Source of the DNA: an uncultured Roseicyclus sp.
GTDB taxonomy: Bacteria > Pseudomonadota > Alphaproteobacteria > Rhodobacterales > Rhodobacteraceae
Assembly (NCBI GenBank): GCA_947494975.1
Contig: CANLXA010000002.1
Coordinates: forward strand, 496,001-560,000
Reading direction: 5' to 3'
Length of the DNA stretch: 64,000 nt
The notes beneath the pieces were generated by a model. The model saw only the letters and a program-made list of their open reading frames with translations, ran no database searches and was not told the origin of the DNA. Each line of letters starts with the position of its first letter. Position 1 is the first letter of the stretch. Position numbers and translations under genes: made by a program. Below, in pieces: positions 43,746 to 52,992 of the stretch.

Positions 43746-44651
43746 TCAGCTATCCAAACGCAGGGAGCGGAGCGATTTGGCGAGGGCGCGCGCAAGCAAG
43801 TGCTGCACCGGCAAGAGGCCGGTTCGGGCCGAGATCAGGACCCCAATCCGAAGCTCGCGCAGCAGCGGCGAGTTCAGCGCCACATAGCGCAGCCGCCCGT
43901 CTTCGATCTCGTCGACGAACCCGATCTTGGAGTAGACGCCAATGCCTCGCCCCTTCAGGATCATTGCCTTGGCCAGCGGCAGGGCATTGGTTGAGATTTG
44001 TGTCGAGAGCTGCACGCCGAGGCTGGCCACCGCCTCGTTCACGAAGGACCGGTGCGATTGCGAGTCGTAGGAGCGGATCAGTTGGTAGGGCACAAGATCG
44101 CCGACCTCGAGAAGATCGCGTTCGGCCAGCGGATGGTCATGGGCCATGATCGCGCCGATGGGAGTGGATTTCTCGGCCTGACAGCGAACATCGGGGTGCA
44201 GATCGTTGCTGAATGACAGGCCGATATCGGCGGTTCCGTCGGCCACGGCCTGCATCACGTCATGGGGCTCTGCCGTCCGGATCGTATAGCCGACCTCCGG
44301 ATAGGAGGCTTTGAATGTATCCAGAACCTCGGGCAGGACACTCAGCGCTATCGAATCGAGCGTGACGATATCGATATGGCCGGTGCGCATATCGCGGATG
44401 TCTTCGACCATATTGATGATTCGCTGATAGTCGAACAGCGTGTTGCGGCAGTGTTCCAGCACCACAACGCCCGCCTCCGTCAGGGCCACACCGTCCGCAT
44501 GGCGATCAAATAGACGGATCCCAAGCTTATTTTCTGTGCTGATGATTTTCCGGTTCAGCGAAGAGGACGACATGTTCAACACGGCCGCTGCCTTGCGGAT
44601 GGAGCCCTGTCGCGCCGTTTCATCGAAGTAATTCAGAAACTTGTCGTGCAT
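43746..44651 (-). CDS. LysR-family transcriptional regulator
   Basis: A 301-residue LTTR with an N-terminal helix-turn-helix (about 3-62, GSIRKAAAVLNMSSSSLNRKIISTENKLGIRLF) and a periplasmic-binding-type effector domain (about 92-290). The recognition helix is unusual in having a run of four Ser. It is divergent from the ABC-CoA operon, with a T-N11-A dyad in the 150-bp spacer, so it most likely activates that operon in response to a pathway intermediate. Confidence 0.92.
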   Translation of the reverse strand: MHDKFLNYFDETARQGSIRKAAAVLNMSSSSLNRKIISTENKLGIRLFDRHADGVALTEAGVVVLEHCRNTLFDYQRIINMVEDIRDMRTGHIDIVTLDSIALSVLPEVLDTFKASYPEVGYTIRTAEPHDVMQAVADGTADIGLSFSNDLHPDVRCQAEKSTPIGAIMAHDHPLAERDLLEVGDLVPYQLIRSYDSQSHRSFVNEAVASLGVQLSTQISTNALPLAKAMILKGRGIGVYSKIGFVDEIEDGRLRYVALNSPLLRELRIGVLISARTGLLPVQHLLARALAKSLRSLRLDS

Positions 44652-44689
44652 GTTGGATGCTTCCCATCATCGTCCTCAAGAATGGCTGA

Positions 44690-44702
44690 TGCAAAAAGTG
44701 CA
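44690..44702. promoter_or_regulatory. T-N11-A LysR-type dyad in the divergent promoter
   Basis: TGCAAAAAGTGCA is a TGCA-N5-TGCA inverted repeat that fits the LTTR T-N11-A rule. It lies 39 bp from the LysR start and 100 bp before the ABC binding-protein gene, as expected for a recognition site. A TTGACC hexamer follows at 44719. Confidence 0.5.
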
Positions 44703-44801
44703 GCGCCCTTCGCACAAATTGACCCTATATGCAGCGCTTCCCTTCCGTCTACCTTTTCCAAAATCACCAAAAAACCGATCGCAACCCAGGGAACCAACAC
44801 C

Positions 44802-45836
44802 ATGTCTCAAACATTTGATCGCCGTTCATTCCTGCAGACCACGGGCGCGGCTGCGGGCCTTGCCGCAAGTGGCACGATGATGTCCGTGCTGCCGGCCCGG
44901 GCCGATGGCCACGCCTTCACGATCCGGATGCAGCTTGGCTGGCTGGCCTCCAATGGCATCATGGGCGAGGTGATGGCCGATCATCTGGGTTACTTCGAGG
45001 AAGAGGGGCTGGCCCTTGAGATTGTCCCCGGTGGACCGAACGTGGACGGCGTTCCATCCGTAGCCTCGGGCGTCAACAATTTCGGGTCGATCTCGTCCTC
45101 ACCGTCCCTGATGCTGGCCCGCGCCGCGGGGTTGCCGGTCAAGTGCATCGCCGCTGGCTACCAGCGCCACCCGTTCACTTATTTCTCACTGGCCGACAAT
45201 CCGGTGCGCACGCCGCAGGATCTGATTGGCAAGACGGTTGCCACGCAGGGTACCGCGCGCATCTTGCTGCGGGCGCTTCTGGCCCATAACGGGATCTCGG
45301 AAGACGACGTCGAAGTATCGGTGATGGGCGCAGACATGAACGCGCTGATGACCGGCCAGGTCGATGTTGTGACCGGCTGGACCACCAACGTGAACGCGCT
45401 GTCGATCCTTGGCGATCAGCGGGTTGATCTGGCGCTTTGGGATGGCGGCATTCAGCTTTATGCCAACCCTTACTACACAACTGACGATATGCTGGCCGAG
45501 CATGGCGACAAGATGCAGGCGGCGATCCGCGCCATCGCACGCGGGTGGGGTGCAGCCTACGAGAATCCGGAAGCCGCAGTTGACGCATTGGTGGCTCGTT
45601 ATCCCAACATGGACCGCGACAGCGAAATGCAGGCCGCGCCGCTGGTGCTCGACTTCTCGTTCAACGATCAGACGGCGGCTGGCGGTTGGGGCGTGATGAC
45701 CGAAGAGAACTGGCAGGCTCAGATCGATATCTACGACCAACTGGACCAATTCGCCAGCGGTGCCCCGGCCCTGAACGATGTCATGACGCTGGATATCCTG
45801 AACGCGACGGCGGATGTGCGCCCGACCTTTGGATAA
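44802..45836 (+). CDS. ABC transporter substrate-binding protein (NitT/TauT type), Tat signal
   Basis: A 344-residue binding protein with a twin-arginine leader: DRRSFLQTTGAAAG at about 6-19, hydrophobic core and cleavage near ARA-DGH. The mature part has the SsuA/ThiY-like pattern (QLGWLASNGIMGEVMADHLGYFEEEGL, then FGSISSSPSLMLARAAGLPV). Such proteins bind sulfonates, nitrate, pyrimidine thiamine precursors or aromatic acids. Tat export implies cytoplasmic folding. ATPase and permease genes follow directly, so it feeds the catabolic operon. Confidence 0.92.
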   Translation: MSQTFDRRSFLQTTGAAAGLAASGTMMSVLPARADGHAFTIRMQLGWLASNGIMGEVMADHLGYFEEEGLALEIVPGGPNVDGVPSVASGVNNFGSISSSPSLMLARAAGLPVKCIAAGYQRHPFTYFSLADNPVRTPQDLIGKTVATQGTARILLRALLAHNGISEDDVEVSVMGADMNALMTGQVDVVTGWTTNVNALSILGDQRVDLALWDGGIQLYANPYYTTDDMLAEHGDKMQAAIRAIARGWGAAYENPEAAVDALVARYPNMDRDSEMQAAPLVLDFSFNDQTAAGGWGVMTEENWQAQIDIYDQLDQFASGAPALNDVMTLDILNATADVRPTFG

Positions 45837-45840
45837 TCCA

Positions 45841-46635
45841 ATGGATGGAGCCCCCCATAATCAGGCAGGAGGCCGCGACATTGCGGCCTCGTTGTCCAAC
45901 GCGAGTGTCAAATTCGGCACGTTCACCGCGCTGTCGGAGATCTCGCTGGAGATCGGCGCAGGTGAATTCTGGACCATCTTGGGCCCGTCGGGCTGTGGGA
46001 AATCCACGATGCTTCGGCTGGTCTCCGACCTTGTGCCGCCCGCCATCGGCGCGGTCGAGATCCTTGGCAAGACAACCGAGCAAGCCCGGCTGGCGCGAGA
46101 ATTTGCGTTCGTCTTTCAAGACGCCACGCTGTTGCCGTGGCGCTCTGCCCTGAAAAACGTGGAACTGCCGTTGGAGATGGGCCGCAAACGTGGCCTTGCG
46201 ATCCCGCGCGGCGATCGAACCCCGTTGGAGCTTTTGGAGTTGGTGGGTCTGAAAGGCCGCGAAGATGCCATGCCCCACGAGCTGTCAGGTGGCATGCGGC
46301 AGCGCGTGGCGATTGCGCGCGCGCTGGTGTGTCAGCCAAAGCTCCTGTTGATGGATGAGCCCTTCGGGGCCCTTGATGAGATGACCCGCGACCGGCTGAA
46401 CATGCAATTACTGGAGATCTGGCGGGAAACCGGCGTGACCTGTTTGTTCGTGACCCATTCGATCCCCGAGGCGGTGTTGCTTGGCCAGAAGGTTCTGATG
46501 CTGCGCGCCCATCCGGGCCGCGTGAAGGAAGTGGTTGAGATCGATCTCCCGGAGCCGCGCCATGTGGAGCTGCGCGAGACGCCGGAATTCAACCGTTACT
46601 CATCCTATCTGCGCAAATCCCTGGAGGATTGCTGA
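45841..46635 (+). CDS. ABC transporter ATP-binding protein (NitT/TauT type)
   Basis: A 264-residue ATPase. Walker A GPSGCGKST at about 49-57, Q-loop VFQDATLLPWR, signature LSGGMRQRVAIARAL, Walker B LLLMDEP and switch His in FVTHS are all intact. Begins 4 bases after the binding-protein stop and shares one base with the permease start (TGATG). Confidence 0.95.
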   Translation: MDGAPHNQAGGRDIAASLSNASVKFGTFTALSEISLEIGAGEFWTILGPSGCGKSTMLRLVSDLVPPAIGAVEILGKTTEQARLAREFAFVFQDATLLPWRSALKNVELPLEMGRKRGLAIPRGDRTPLELLELVGLKGREDAMPHELSGGMRQRVAIARALVCQPKLLLMDEPFGALDEMTRDRLNMQLLEIWRETGVTCLFVTHSIPEAVLLGQKVLMLRAHPGRVKEVVEIDLPEPRHVELRETPEFNRYSSYLRKSLEDC

Positions 46636-47462
46636 TGGCTGTGACCGAAAGCCTGCCGGACGCCAGCGCGGCCGAGACCGAGACCGAGGTTGAGATCGAG
46701 AGCCGGACCGCCTCGCTGCTGACGTCGAGGCTCAGCAATGCGGCATTGCCGGTTGGAACCGCGATTGTGCTGCTGATGATCTGGCAGATTGGAGTGCGGT
46801 TTTTCGAGGTCCCCACGTATATCGCCCCCGCGCCGACCGATGTGGGGGCCGTCTTGCGGGACGAATTCCCCCTTCTGATGCGGAATTTCTGGCCAACCTT
46901 TACAGTAAGCATCGTGGGTTTTCTGGCTGGAAACATCGCCGCTATCCTGATCGCCGTCGCCTTTGTTCACAGCCGTATGGCCGAGCGCGCATTCTTCCCC
47001 ATCGCGGTGTTCATCAACACGATCCCGATTCTGGCGGTTGCCCCGATTCTGGTGCTGATCTTCGGTCCGGGCCTGATCGCGAAGGTGGTGATCGCGGGGT
47101 TGATCTGCTTCTTTCCGACGCTGGTGAACATGGTGCGTGGCCTGCAATCGGTCAGCCCGCAAACGCTGGAACTGGCGCGGATCCTGTCGGCGTCAAAATC
47201 CGAAGTGTTCTGGAAAATTCGCCTGCCCTCGTCACTGCCGTTCCTGTTTTCCGCACTCAAGATCGCCGCGACGACCTGTGTCATTGGCGCGATTGTGAGC
47301 GAATGGATCGGCGCGGATGTGGGCCTTGGCGCGCTTATCATCGACAGTACGTTCAACTACCGATCACCGCTTCTCTACGCCACCGTCTTCATGTCTTCGG
47401 GCCTGTCGGTGCTGCTGTTTGCGTCGGTGACAATCACGGAAAAACTCGTCGTGCGCTGGTAG
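46635..47462 (+). CDS. ABC transporter permease (NitT/TauT type)
   Basis: A 275-residue permease with about six helices. A short acidic N-terminal stretch (ETETEVEIE) precedes the first helix. The EAA-like loop that contacts the ATPase is at about 175-205 (LELARILSASKSEVFWKIRLPSSLPFLFSALKIA). It is the only permease gene and must act as a homodimer. Confidence 0.93.
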   Translation: MAVTESLPDASAAETETEVEIESRTASLLTSRLSNAALPVGTAIVLLMIWQIGVRFFEVPTYIAPAPTDVGAVLRDEFPLLMRNFWPTFTVSIVGFLAGNIAAILIAVAFVHSRMAERAFFPIAVFINTIPILAVAPILVLIFGPGLIAKVVIAGLICFFPTLVNMVRGLQSVSPQTLELARILSASKSEVFWKIRLPSSLPFLFSALKIAATTCVIGAIVSEWIGADVGLGALIIDSTFNYRSPLLYATVFMSSGLSVLLFASVTITEKLVVRW

Positions 47463-47546
47463 CGCGCGGAAACACGCAACGCGCAGGCGGCGCGCGCGAA
47501 AACGTACGGCGCCTGTCGCGACCGGCAGAATTGAGGGAGATCAGAT

Positions 47547-48914
47547 ATGGCAGATCGCCAGACAACATTCGTGAAGGTTGAGGGGGCCGAATTGCCCGTG
47601 GTCGCGGATTGCGACGTCGTGGTTGTGGGCGCAGGCCCGGCAGGCCATGCGGCGGCGGTATCAGCTGCGCGCAACGGCTCCTCGGTGACGCTTCTGGAGC
47701 GCTACCACCATCTGGGTGGCATGGCGTCTGGCGGCATGGTTCTGGTGCTCGATGACATGGTCAACGAAGGCAATGAGGTGGTCACCACCGGCATCGTCAA
47801 TGAATTTGTCGAGCGGATGGAGAAGCAAAACGGTGCCGTCTATCCGCCGTCGGAGGATTGCCAGACCAATTGGGAGATGTGGCAGAAATGGTCTCGCTGG
47901 GGCTGCATCGATTTCCACAAGGCGATGATGCCGCAACCGATCATTCATGCGGTGGCGTTTGATCCCGATGCCTGGAAACGCGTCAGCCTCGACATGGTGC
48001 GGGAAGCCGAAGTGAACCTGCGCACCCATAGCTGGTTCTCCGAAGTGCTGATGGAGGGTGGGCGCATCACCGGCGTGATCGCGCAGACCAAGGAGGGCCG
48101 TCAGGTGATCCGCGCGAAATACGTGGTGGACGCGACGGGCGATCTGGATGTCGGCAAGGCGGCGGGTGCCGAATATGTCGACGGGCAATACATCGTGACC
48201 ACGGTGTTCCGCCTCTGCGATGTGGACACAGACAAGGCCATCGCCTTCGAATTCGCGGAGCCCGAGGAATACAAGAAGCTCGACCGGCAGGCGCGCCGCG
48301 TCATTGGCGGAGCCTGGGGCATGTGGTGGCTGAAAACACCGCTGCCGGGCATCGTCTGGTGCAATTGTCCGCACATGCCGGGCTATGACGGCATCTCGGT
48401 CGAAGGCATGGTCGCCGCCGAATATGAGGGGCGCGAGCGGATGATGAACCTTCTGCACTTCGCGCAGAAGAACATTCCCGGCTTCGAGAATGCCAAGATG
48501 CTGGGCGCGGCCGAACAGATGGGCATCCGCCAGACGCGTCTTCTGAAAGGCGAATATGTGGTCTCCAAGGATGACGTGAAATCGCGCCGCTATTTTGAGG
48601 ATACGGTCTGCCGCGGGCGCGATTACTACACGCCCTATCGCGCCTTGTTGCCCACGGGGATCGATAACCTGATCGTGGCGGGGCGGCATTACTCGGTCGA
48701 CAGCGATGCGCAGAAGATGAGCCGCGAGATCCCGCCCTGCATGGCGCAAGGTGAGGCCGCCGGTATTGCCACGCATCTGGCGCTTGAGGGCGACAAGGCC
48801 CTGCGCGACGTCGACTACAAGGCGATCCAGAAACAGATGCGGGCGCAGGGTGCCGATCCGGGCGATGTGCCCTCGCCCAATGCGCTGATCGAAGATCCGG
48901 TCGCGGCGGAATAA
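47547..48914 (+). CDS. FAD-dependent oxidoreductase (FAD_oxidored family)
   Basis: A 455-residue flavoprotein with the FAD-binding start CDVVVVGAGPAGHAAAVSAARNG (about 22-44), an LGG after the ribose-binding acidic ERYHH, and the YVVDATGDLDVG motif (about 192-203). Near the C-terminus, DNLIVAGRHYSVD and PPCMAQGEAAGIATHLA complete the FAD site. Proteins of this family oxidise C-C or C-N bonds of small acids. A 7Fe-type ferredoxin in the same operon could carry its electrons. GGGAG lies before the ATG; the gap to the permease gene is 84 bp. Confidence 0.88.
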   Translation: MADRQTTFVKVEGAELPVVADCDVVVVGAGPAGHAAAVSAARNGSSVTLLERYHHLGGMASGGMVLVLDDMVNEGNEVVTTGIVNEFVERMEKQNGAVYPPSEDCQTNWEMWQKWSRWGCIDFHKAMMPQPIIHAVAFDPDAWKRVSLDMVREAEVNLRTHSWFSEVLMEGGRITGVIAQTKEGRQVIRAKYVVDATGDLDVGKAAGAEYVDGQYIVTTVFRLCDVDTDKAIAFEFAEPEEYKKLDRQARRVIGGAWGMWWLKTPLPGIVWCNCPHMPGYDGISVEGMVAAEYEGRERMMNLLHFAQKNIPGFENAKMLGAAEQMGIRQTRLLKGEYVVSKDDVKSRRYFEDTVCRGRDYYTPYRALLPTGIDNLIVAGRHYSVDSDAQKMSREIPPCMAQGEAAGIATHLALEGDKALRDVDYKAIQKQMRAQGADPGDVPSPNALIEDPVAAE

Positions 48915-48929
48915 CCAGAGGCAAAGCAG

Positions 48930-50096
48930 ATGTCAGAGAAAATCATGCCGCTCAGCGGCGTCAGAATAATCGACTTCACGCAGGTGATGCTCGGGCCCTG
49001 CTGTACCCAGATGTTGGGTGATTTCGGCGCGGACGTGATCAAGATCGAGCGCCCCGGCGCCGGGGACCTCAGCCGCTCGTTTTATGGCGAGCGGAGCGAA
49101 GAGGCGATGAACAACGCGGTCTTCGCCTCGCTCAACCGCAACAAGCGCTCGGTCACGCTGGACACGAAATCCGAGGAGGGCCGTCAGGCCGCCCTTGATC
49201 TGATCAAGACCGCGGATGTGGTGGTGGACAACTTCCGCGCCGGCGTGATGGATCGTCTGGGTTTTGGCTACGAGGCGTTGAGCGCAATCAACCCAAGGAT
49301 CATCTGCGCGTCGGGTACGGGCTTCGGGCCGAAGGGGCCGTATGCCCACAAGGGTGGGCAGGATGTACTGGCCCAGGCGATGACCGGGGTGATGGAGAAG
49401 ACGCAGGATCCATCGATTCCGAAATCGATCTACCCCACCACGCTATGCGATTATTCCGCCGGAATGCATCTGGTCCAGGGCATCATGGCGGCGTTGCTGA
49501 TGCGGGAGAAGACGGGGCGGGGGCAGAAGGTCGAGGTGTCCCTTTACGACAGCATGATCGCGATGCAGATGCAGGAGGCTGCGCAATGGTCCAAGCATCG
49601 CGAGGTGCTGAACTGGGCGGCCATGCCGCTGACCGGTGTGTTCGACACGACGGACGGCGCAATCGTGATTGTCGGTGCTTTCAAGGCAAACCCGTTACAG
49701 GACATCTGCGCGGCCTTGCAGATCGAGGATCTGTCGCCGGACTACCCGACCCTGTCCGACCAACGCGCGAACAAGCCGTTCCTGCAGGATACGTTCCGCG
49801 CGGCCATTGCGCAGAACACCTCCGCCTATTGGCTGAACCGGCTGGAGGCGGTGGACCTCCTCTGCGCGCCCGTTCGGTCCCTTGGCGAAGCGCTCGATGA
49901 TGAGCAGACGGCGATCAACGGCATGCTCTGCGCGGTCGATCATCCGGTGCTGGGCGAGGTTACGCTGGTGGGCTCTCCGGTGCATCTGAGCGCTGCCCCG
50001 CTGACGGTCCGCCATCTGCCGCCGAAGCTGGGTGAACACACCGATGAGGTGCTGCAGGAACTGGCGGTATTGCTCCGGACCGAGGCAGCGGAATGA
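48930..50096 (+). CDS. CaiB/BaiF (family III) CoA-transferase
   Basis: A 388-residue class III CoA-transferase. GVRIIDFTQVMLGPCCTQMLGDFGADVIKIERPG at the start is the family signature, and the Asp that forms the acyl-anhydride intermediate is D145 in KGGQD. It moves CoA from a donor such as succinyl-CoA to the pathway acid. It overlaps the enoyl-CoA hydratase gene by 4 bases, so the two steps are coupled. Confidence 0.93.
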   Translation: MSEKIMPLSGVRIIDFTQVMLGPCCTQMLGDFGADVIKIERPGAGDLSRSFYGERSEEAMNNAVFASLNRNKRSVTLDTKSEEGRQAALDLIKTADVVVDNFRAGVMDRLGFGYEALSAINPRIICASGTGFGPKGPYAHKGGQDVLAQAMTGVMEKTQDPSIPKSIYPTTLCDYSAGMHLVQGIMAALLMREKTGRGQKVEVSLYDSMIAMQMQEAAQWSKHREVLNWAAMPLTGVFDTTDGAIVIVGAFKANPLQDICAALQIEDLSPDYPTLSDQRANKPFLQDTFRAAIAQNTSAYWLNRLEAVDLLCAPVRSLGEALDDEQTAINGMLCAVDHPVLGEVTLVGSPVHLSAAPLTVRHLPPKLGEHTDEVLQELAVLLRTEAAE

Positions 50097-50866
50097 GCGT
50101 CATCTTCGATGTGACGGACCATGTCGCGCGGGTCACCATCGACCGGCCCGAGCGGATGAACGCCATCGATACGGCAACCCATCAGCGGCTCGGTGAAATC
50201 TGGGACGAGGTGGAGAGCAATCCCGATATCCGCTGCGCCGTGCTGACCGGAGCTGGTGATCGGGCGTTTTCTGCGGGGGCCGACCTGAAGGACGATACCG
50301 GCATGTCCGGGGTCGCGTATTGGAAAGGTTTGCGTGACGACGGCTACCGCGGCATCTCACTCCGCCAGATGTCGACGCCGGTGGTCGCGCGCGTGAATGG
50401 GCTGGCGCTTGGCGGCGGGCTTGAGATGGTACTCGGCTGCGATATCGTGATCGCCGCCGAGACCGCGCGCTTTGCCCTGCCCGAGGCCAAGGTGGGCCGG
50501 GTGCCGCTGGATGGCGGCATGGTGATGCTGCCCCGCCTGATCCCGCGCAACATCGCCATGGGCATGATGATGACGGGCCGCATGGTGCCCGCGCCGGAGA
50601 TGGAACGCTACGGGCTGCTGAACGCCGTGGCGCCATTTGCGGAGTTGGATGCCGAGGTGGACCGATGGGTGGCTGATATCCTCGCCGCCGCCCCGCTCAG
50701 CCTGCGCGCGATCAAGGCCGTGGGGCGCCAGACGGCGGCCCTGCCGCTGCATGAGGCTTATGAGACCGGCGCGCCGGAACTGGTGGCGGCGTTGAGCTCA
50801 GAGGACGCCGATGAGGGCGTCGCTGCCTTTCGCGAAAAGCGCGCGCCGGTTTGGCAAGGGCGATAG
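50093..50866 (+). CDS. Enoyl-CoA hydratase/isomerase family protein
   Basis: A 257-residue crotonase. GAGDRAFSAGADLKD (about 58-72) and RVNGLALGGGLEMVLGCDIVIAAE (about 97-120) form the oxyanion hole, and FALPEAKVGRVPLDGG carries an acid residue at the usual catalytic position. It would hydrate, isomerise or hydrolyse the CoA ester made by the transferase. The ferredoxin gene starts 3 bases later. Confidence 0.92.
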   Translation: MSVIFDVTDHVARVTIDRPERMNAIDTATHQRLGEIWDEVESNPDIRCAVLTGAGDRAFSAGADLKDDTGMSGVAYWKGLRDDGYRGISLRQMSTPVVARVNGLALGGGLEMVLGCDIVIAAETARFALPEAKVGRVPLDGGMVMLPRLIPRNIAMGMMMTGRMVPAPEMERYGLLNAVAPFAELDAEVDRWVADILAAAPLSLRAIKAVGRQTAALPLHEAYETGAPELVAALSSEDADEGVAAFREKRAPVWQGR

Positions 50867-50869
50867 GCC

Positions 50870-51220
50870 ATGACGCTTGTGATCCTCAGCGCCTGCGTCG
50901 ACGTGAAAGACGGGATCTGTACGACGTCCTGCCCTGTCGACTGCATCTATGAGGGCGAGCGGATGTTCTACATCCACCCCACCGAATGCATCGAATGCGG
51001 CATGTGCGAGACCATCTGCCCGGTGGACGCTATCCGCTATGACGATGAGGTGCCCGAGGGCGAAGAAGCCTTTGCGGCTTTGAACGACGCCGTGTTTCGG
51101 CTTGAAGATGGCACAATGGGTGAGCCCGGAGGCTGGGCCAAAGGCATGGACCCATTGCGCGACCCGCCAGCGTTGCGCGACCTGAAGCCCGGCCCGTCCG
51201 AGCATAGGGAAGCAAGCTGA
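50870..51220 (+). CDS. 7Fe/8Fe bacterial-type ferredoxin
   Basis: A 116-residue FeS protein with Cys at 9, 17, 21, 25, 40, 43, 46 and 50. The CxxxCPVDC and CIECGMCETICPVDAI segments align with Azotobacter-type FdI, giving a [3Fe-4S] or [4Fe-4S] plus a [4Fe-4S] cluster. The C-terminal 50 residues are a helical extension, longer than in minimal ferredoxins. Likely electron carrier for the flavoprotein of the operon. It shares one base with the next start. Confidence 0.93.
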   Translation: MTLVILSACVDVKDGICTTSCPVDCIYEGERMFYIHPTECIECGMCETICPVDAIRYDDEVPEGEEAFAALNDAVFRLEDGTMGEPGGWAKGMDPLRDPPALRDLKPGPSEHREAS

Positions 51221-51558
51221 TGGGGGCGACCATTTCGGCGGCGGCGCCACCTGTCGGCTACGCGGGCGCGTCGATGCACGAGAGGTCTCTGGGAGAATGC
51301 CTTTGCGCTTCGGCCGGTGGCTGTGACGGGCTGAACGTCCTTGGCTCGACCGGCGAGGCCAATTCAATCGATCTGGCCGCGCGGCGCGATGTGACGGCTG
51401 CGGCGTCCTTGGTCCCAAGCGTCGAACACCTGGTCCGTTGGCGCATCGGCGATGCCCGATGGCAGGCCGGTACGCCCCCGTTCCCGCCGTTGACCTATGG
51501 GGCTGCGCGCAATCTTGAAACGGCCCTTTCGGGGCTCCAACCGGTGGAACCAAAATGA
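51220..51558 (+). pseudogene. Truncated DapA/dihydrodipicolinate-synthase-family remnant
   Basis: A 112-codon frame. Its residues 34-60, GGCDGLNVLGSTGEANSID then ARRDVTAAA, match the beta-2/helix-2 part of DapA-type aldolases, whose normal length is about 300. The flanks on both sides do not continue the barrel, so most of the gene has been deleted or scrambled. The frame still overlaps the ferredoxin and ALDH genes in TGATG and ATGA fashion. The ALDH after it is of the type that follows 2-keto-3-deoxy-acid dehydratases, which are DapA-family enzymes. Confidence 0.6.
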
Positions 51559-52991
51559 CAAAGCACATGTCCCTGATCGACGGCAAATGGGCGGATTTCG
51601 GCAATTTCCAGCCGGATATCAATCCGGCCAACACCGATGAGGTGATCGCGGAGTTTTCCTATGGCGATGCTGGTGCTGTGGATCAGGCTGTGGCGGCCGC
51701 CAAACGCGCCGCACCCGGATGGGCCGCGACCACCCCGCAGGTCCGCCATGACCTGCTGGCCGCGGTTGGCACCGCACTGGGCACAAACGCCGAAGATTAC
51801 GGGCGGGTCTTGGCCCGCGAGGAGGGCAAGACCCTGCCTGAGGCGATCGGTGAAGTGGGCCGCGCGAGCCAGGTCTTCAAGTTCTTCGCGGGCGAAGCGC
51901 TGCGCCTTGGCGGCCAGTTACACCCATCGGTGCGCCCCGATATCGACATCGAGATCACCCGGGAGCCGGTGGGTGTTGTCGGCCTGATCACGCCGTGGAA
52001 CTTCCCCATCGCGATCCCGGCCTGGAAGACAGCGCCTGCGCTCGCCTTCGGCAATTGCGTGGTGATGAAACCCGCTGATCTGACCCCCGCCTGCGCCCAG
52101 ATCATCGCCAAGCTGCTCGACGACAACGGCTGCCCGCCGGGCGTGTTCAACCTTGTTTACGGGCGTGGCTCGGTGGTTGGGGAGGCATTGGTCAACCACC
52201 CGGATGTGGACGCGATTTCCTTCACCGGCTCGGTCGATGTCGGCAGGAGCATGGCGGAAACCTGCGGGCGACTGCGCAGGAAGTTGCAGCTGGAGATGGG
52301 GGGCAAGAACCCGATGGTGGTGATGGATGATGCCGATATGGATGTGGCCGTGGATGCCTGCTTGAACGGCGCGTTTTTCTCCACCGGGCAGCGCTGCACA
52401 GCCTCCTCGCGGCTGATTGTTCAGGCGGGCATCCACGATTCCTTCGTCGAGAAGCTGAGCGCCGCGATGACGGCGCTTAGGGTGGGCGATCCATTGGATG
52501 CCGAGACGCAGATCGGGCCGGTGGTGGATGAGAAGCAACTCGCCTCGAACCTGAAATACGTGGATCTCGCGAAGGAAGAAGCCGCGGACGTCATCGGCGG
52601 CGACCGGTTGGAACTTGCAACGCCGGGGTTCTTTCAGGCGCCCGCGCTTTTTCTCGGCACCACCAATGACATGCGGATCAACCGCGACGAGATTTTCGGG
52701 CCCATTGCCTCGGTGATCAAAGTGGCGGGTCTGGAAGAGGCCATTGCCGTGGCCAACGACACCGAGTTCGGCCTCTCATCGGGGATCTGCACCACCAGTT
52801 TGAAATCCTCGCGGGAATATCGCCGCCGGGCGCAGGCGGGCATGCTGATGGTCAACCTGCCGACGGCGGGGGTGGATTACCACGTGCCGTTTGGCGGGCG
52901 GAAAGGCTCCTCCTTCGGGCCGCGGGAGCAGGGCAGCTTCGCCGCCGAGTTCTATACGACGGTGAAAACCGCCTATGTCTTCGCAGGGTAG
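51555..52991 (+). CDS. Aldehyde dehydrogenase (2,5-dioxovalerate / ketoglutarate-semialdehyde type)
   Basis: A 478-residue ALDH with PWN149, KPAD at 172-175, FTGS at 223-226, E247 in LEMGG and catalytic C281 in STGQRCT. The end, VDYHVPFGGRKGSSFGPREQG, is typical of ketoglutarate-semialdehyde and succinate-semialdehyde dehydrogenases. A DapA-family fragment lies just upstream, supporting a sugar-acid or hydroxyproline-like ending of the pathway. ATGA overlap with that fragment. Confidence 0.92.
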   Translation: MTKHMSLIDGKWADFGNFQPDINPANTDEVIAEFSYGDAGAVDQAVAAAKRAAPGWAATTPQVRHDLLAAVGTALGTNAEDYGRVLAREEGKTLPEAIGEVGRASQVFKFFAGEALRLGGQLHPSVRPDIDIEITREPVGVVGLITPWNFPIAIPAWKTAPALAFGNCVVMKPADLTPACAQIIAKLLDDNGCPPGVFNLVYGRGSVVGEALVNHPDVDAISFTGSVDVGRSMAETCGRLRRKLQLEMGGKNPMVVMDDADMDVAVDACLNGAFFSTGQRCTASSRLIVQAGIHDSFVEKLSAAMTALRVGDPLDAETQIGPVVDEKQLASNLKYVDLAKEEAADVIGGDRLELATPGFFQAPALFLGTTNDMRINRDEIFGPIASVIKVAGLEEAIAVANDTEFGLSSGICTTSLKSSREYRRRAQAGMLMVNLPTAGVDYHVPFGGRKGSSFGPREQGSFAAEFYTTVKTAYVFAG

Positions 52992-52992
52992 C

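Noticed and set aside
43129-43887. 252-codon plus-strand frame in the spacer before the LysR gene
   Set aside because: No family features, odd composition, and its last part runs antisense through the LysR coding sequence.
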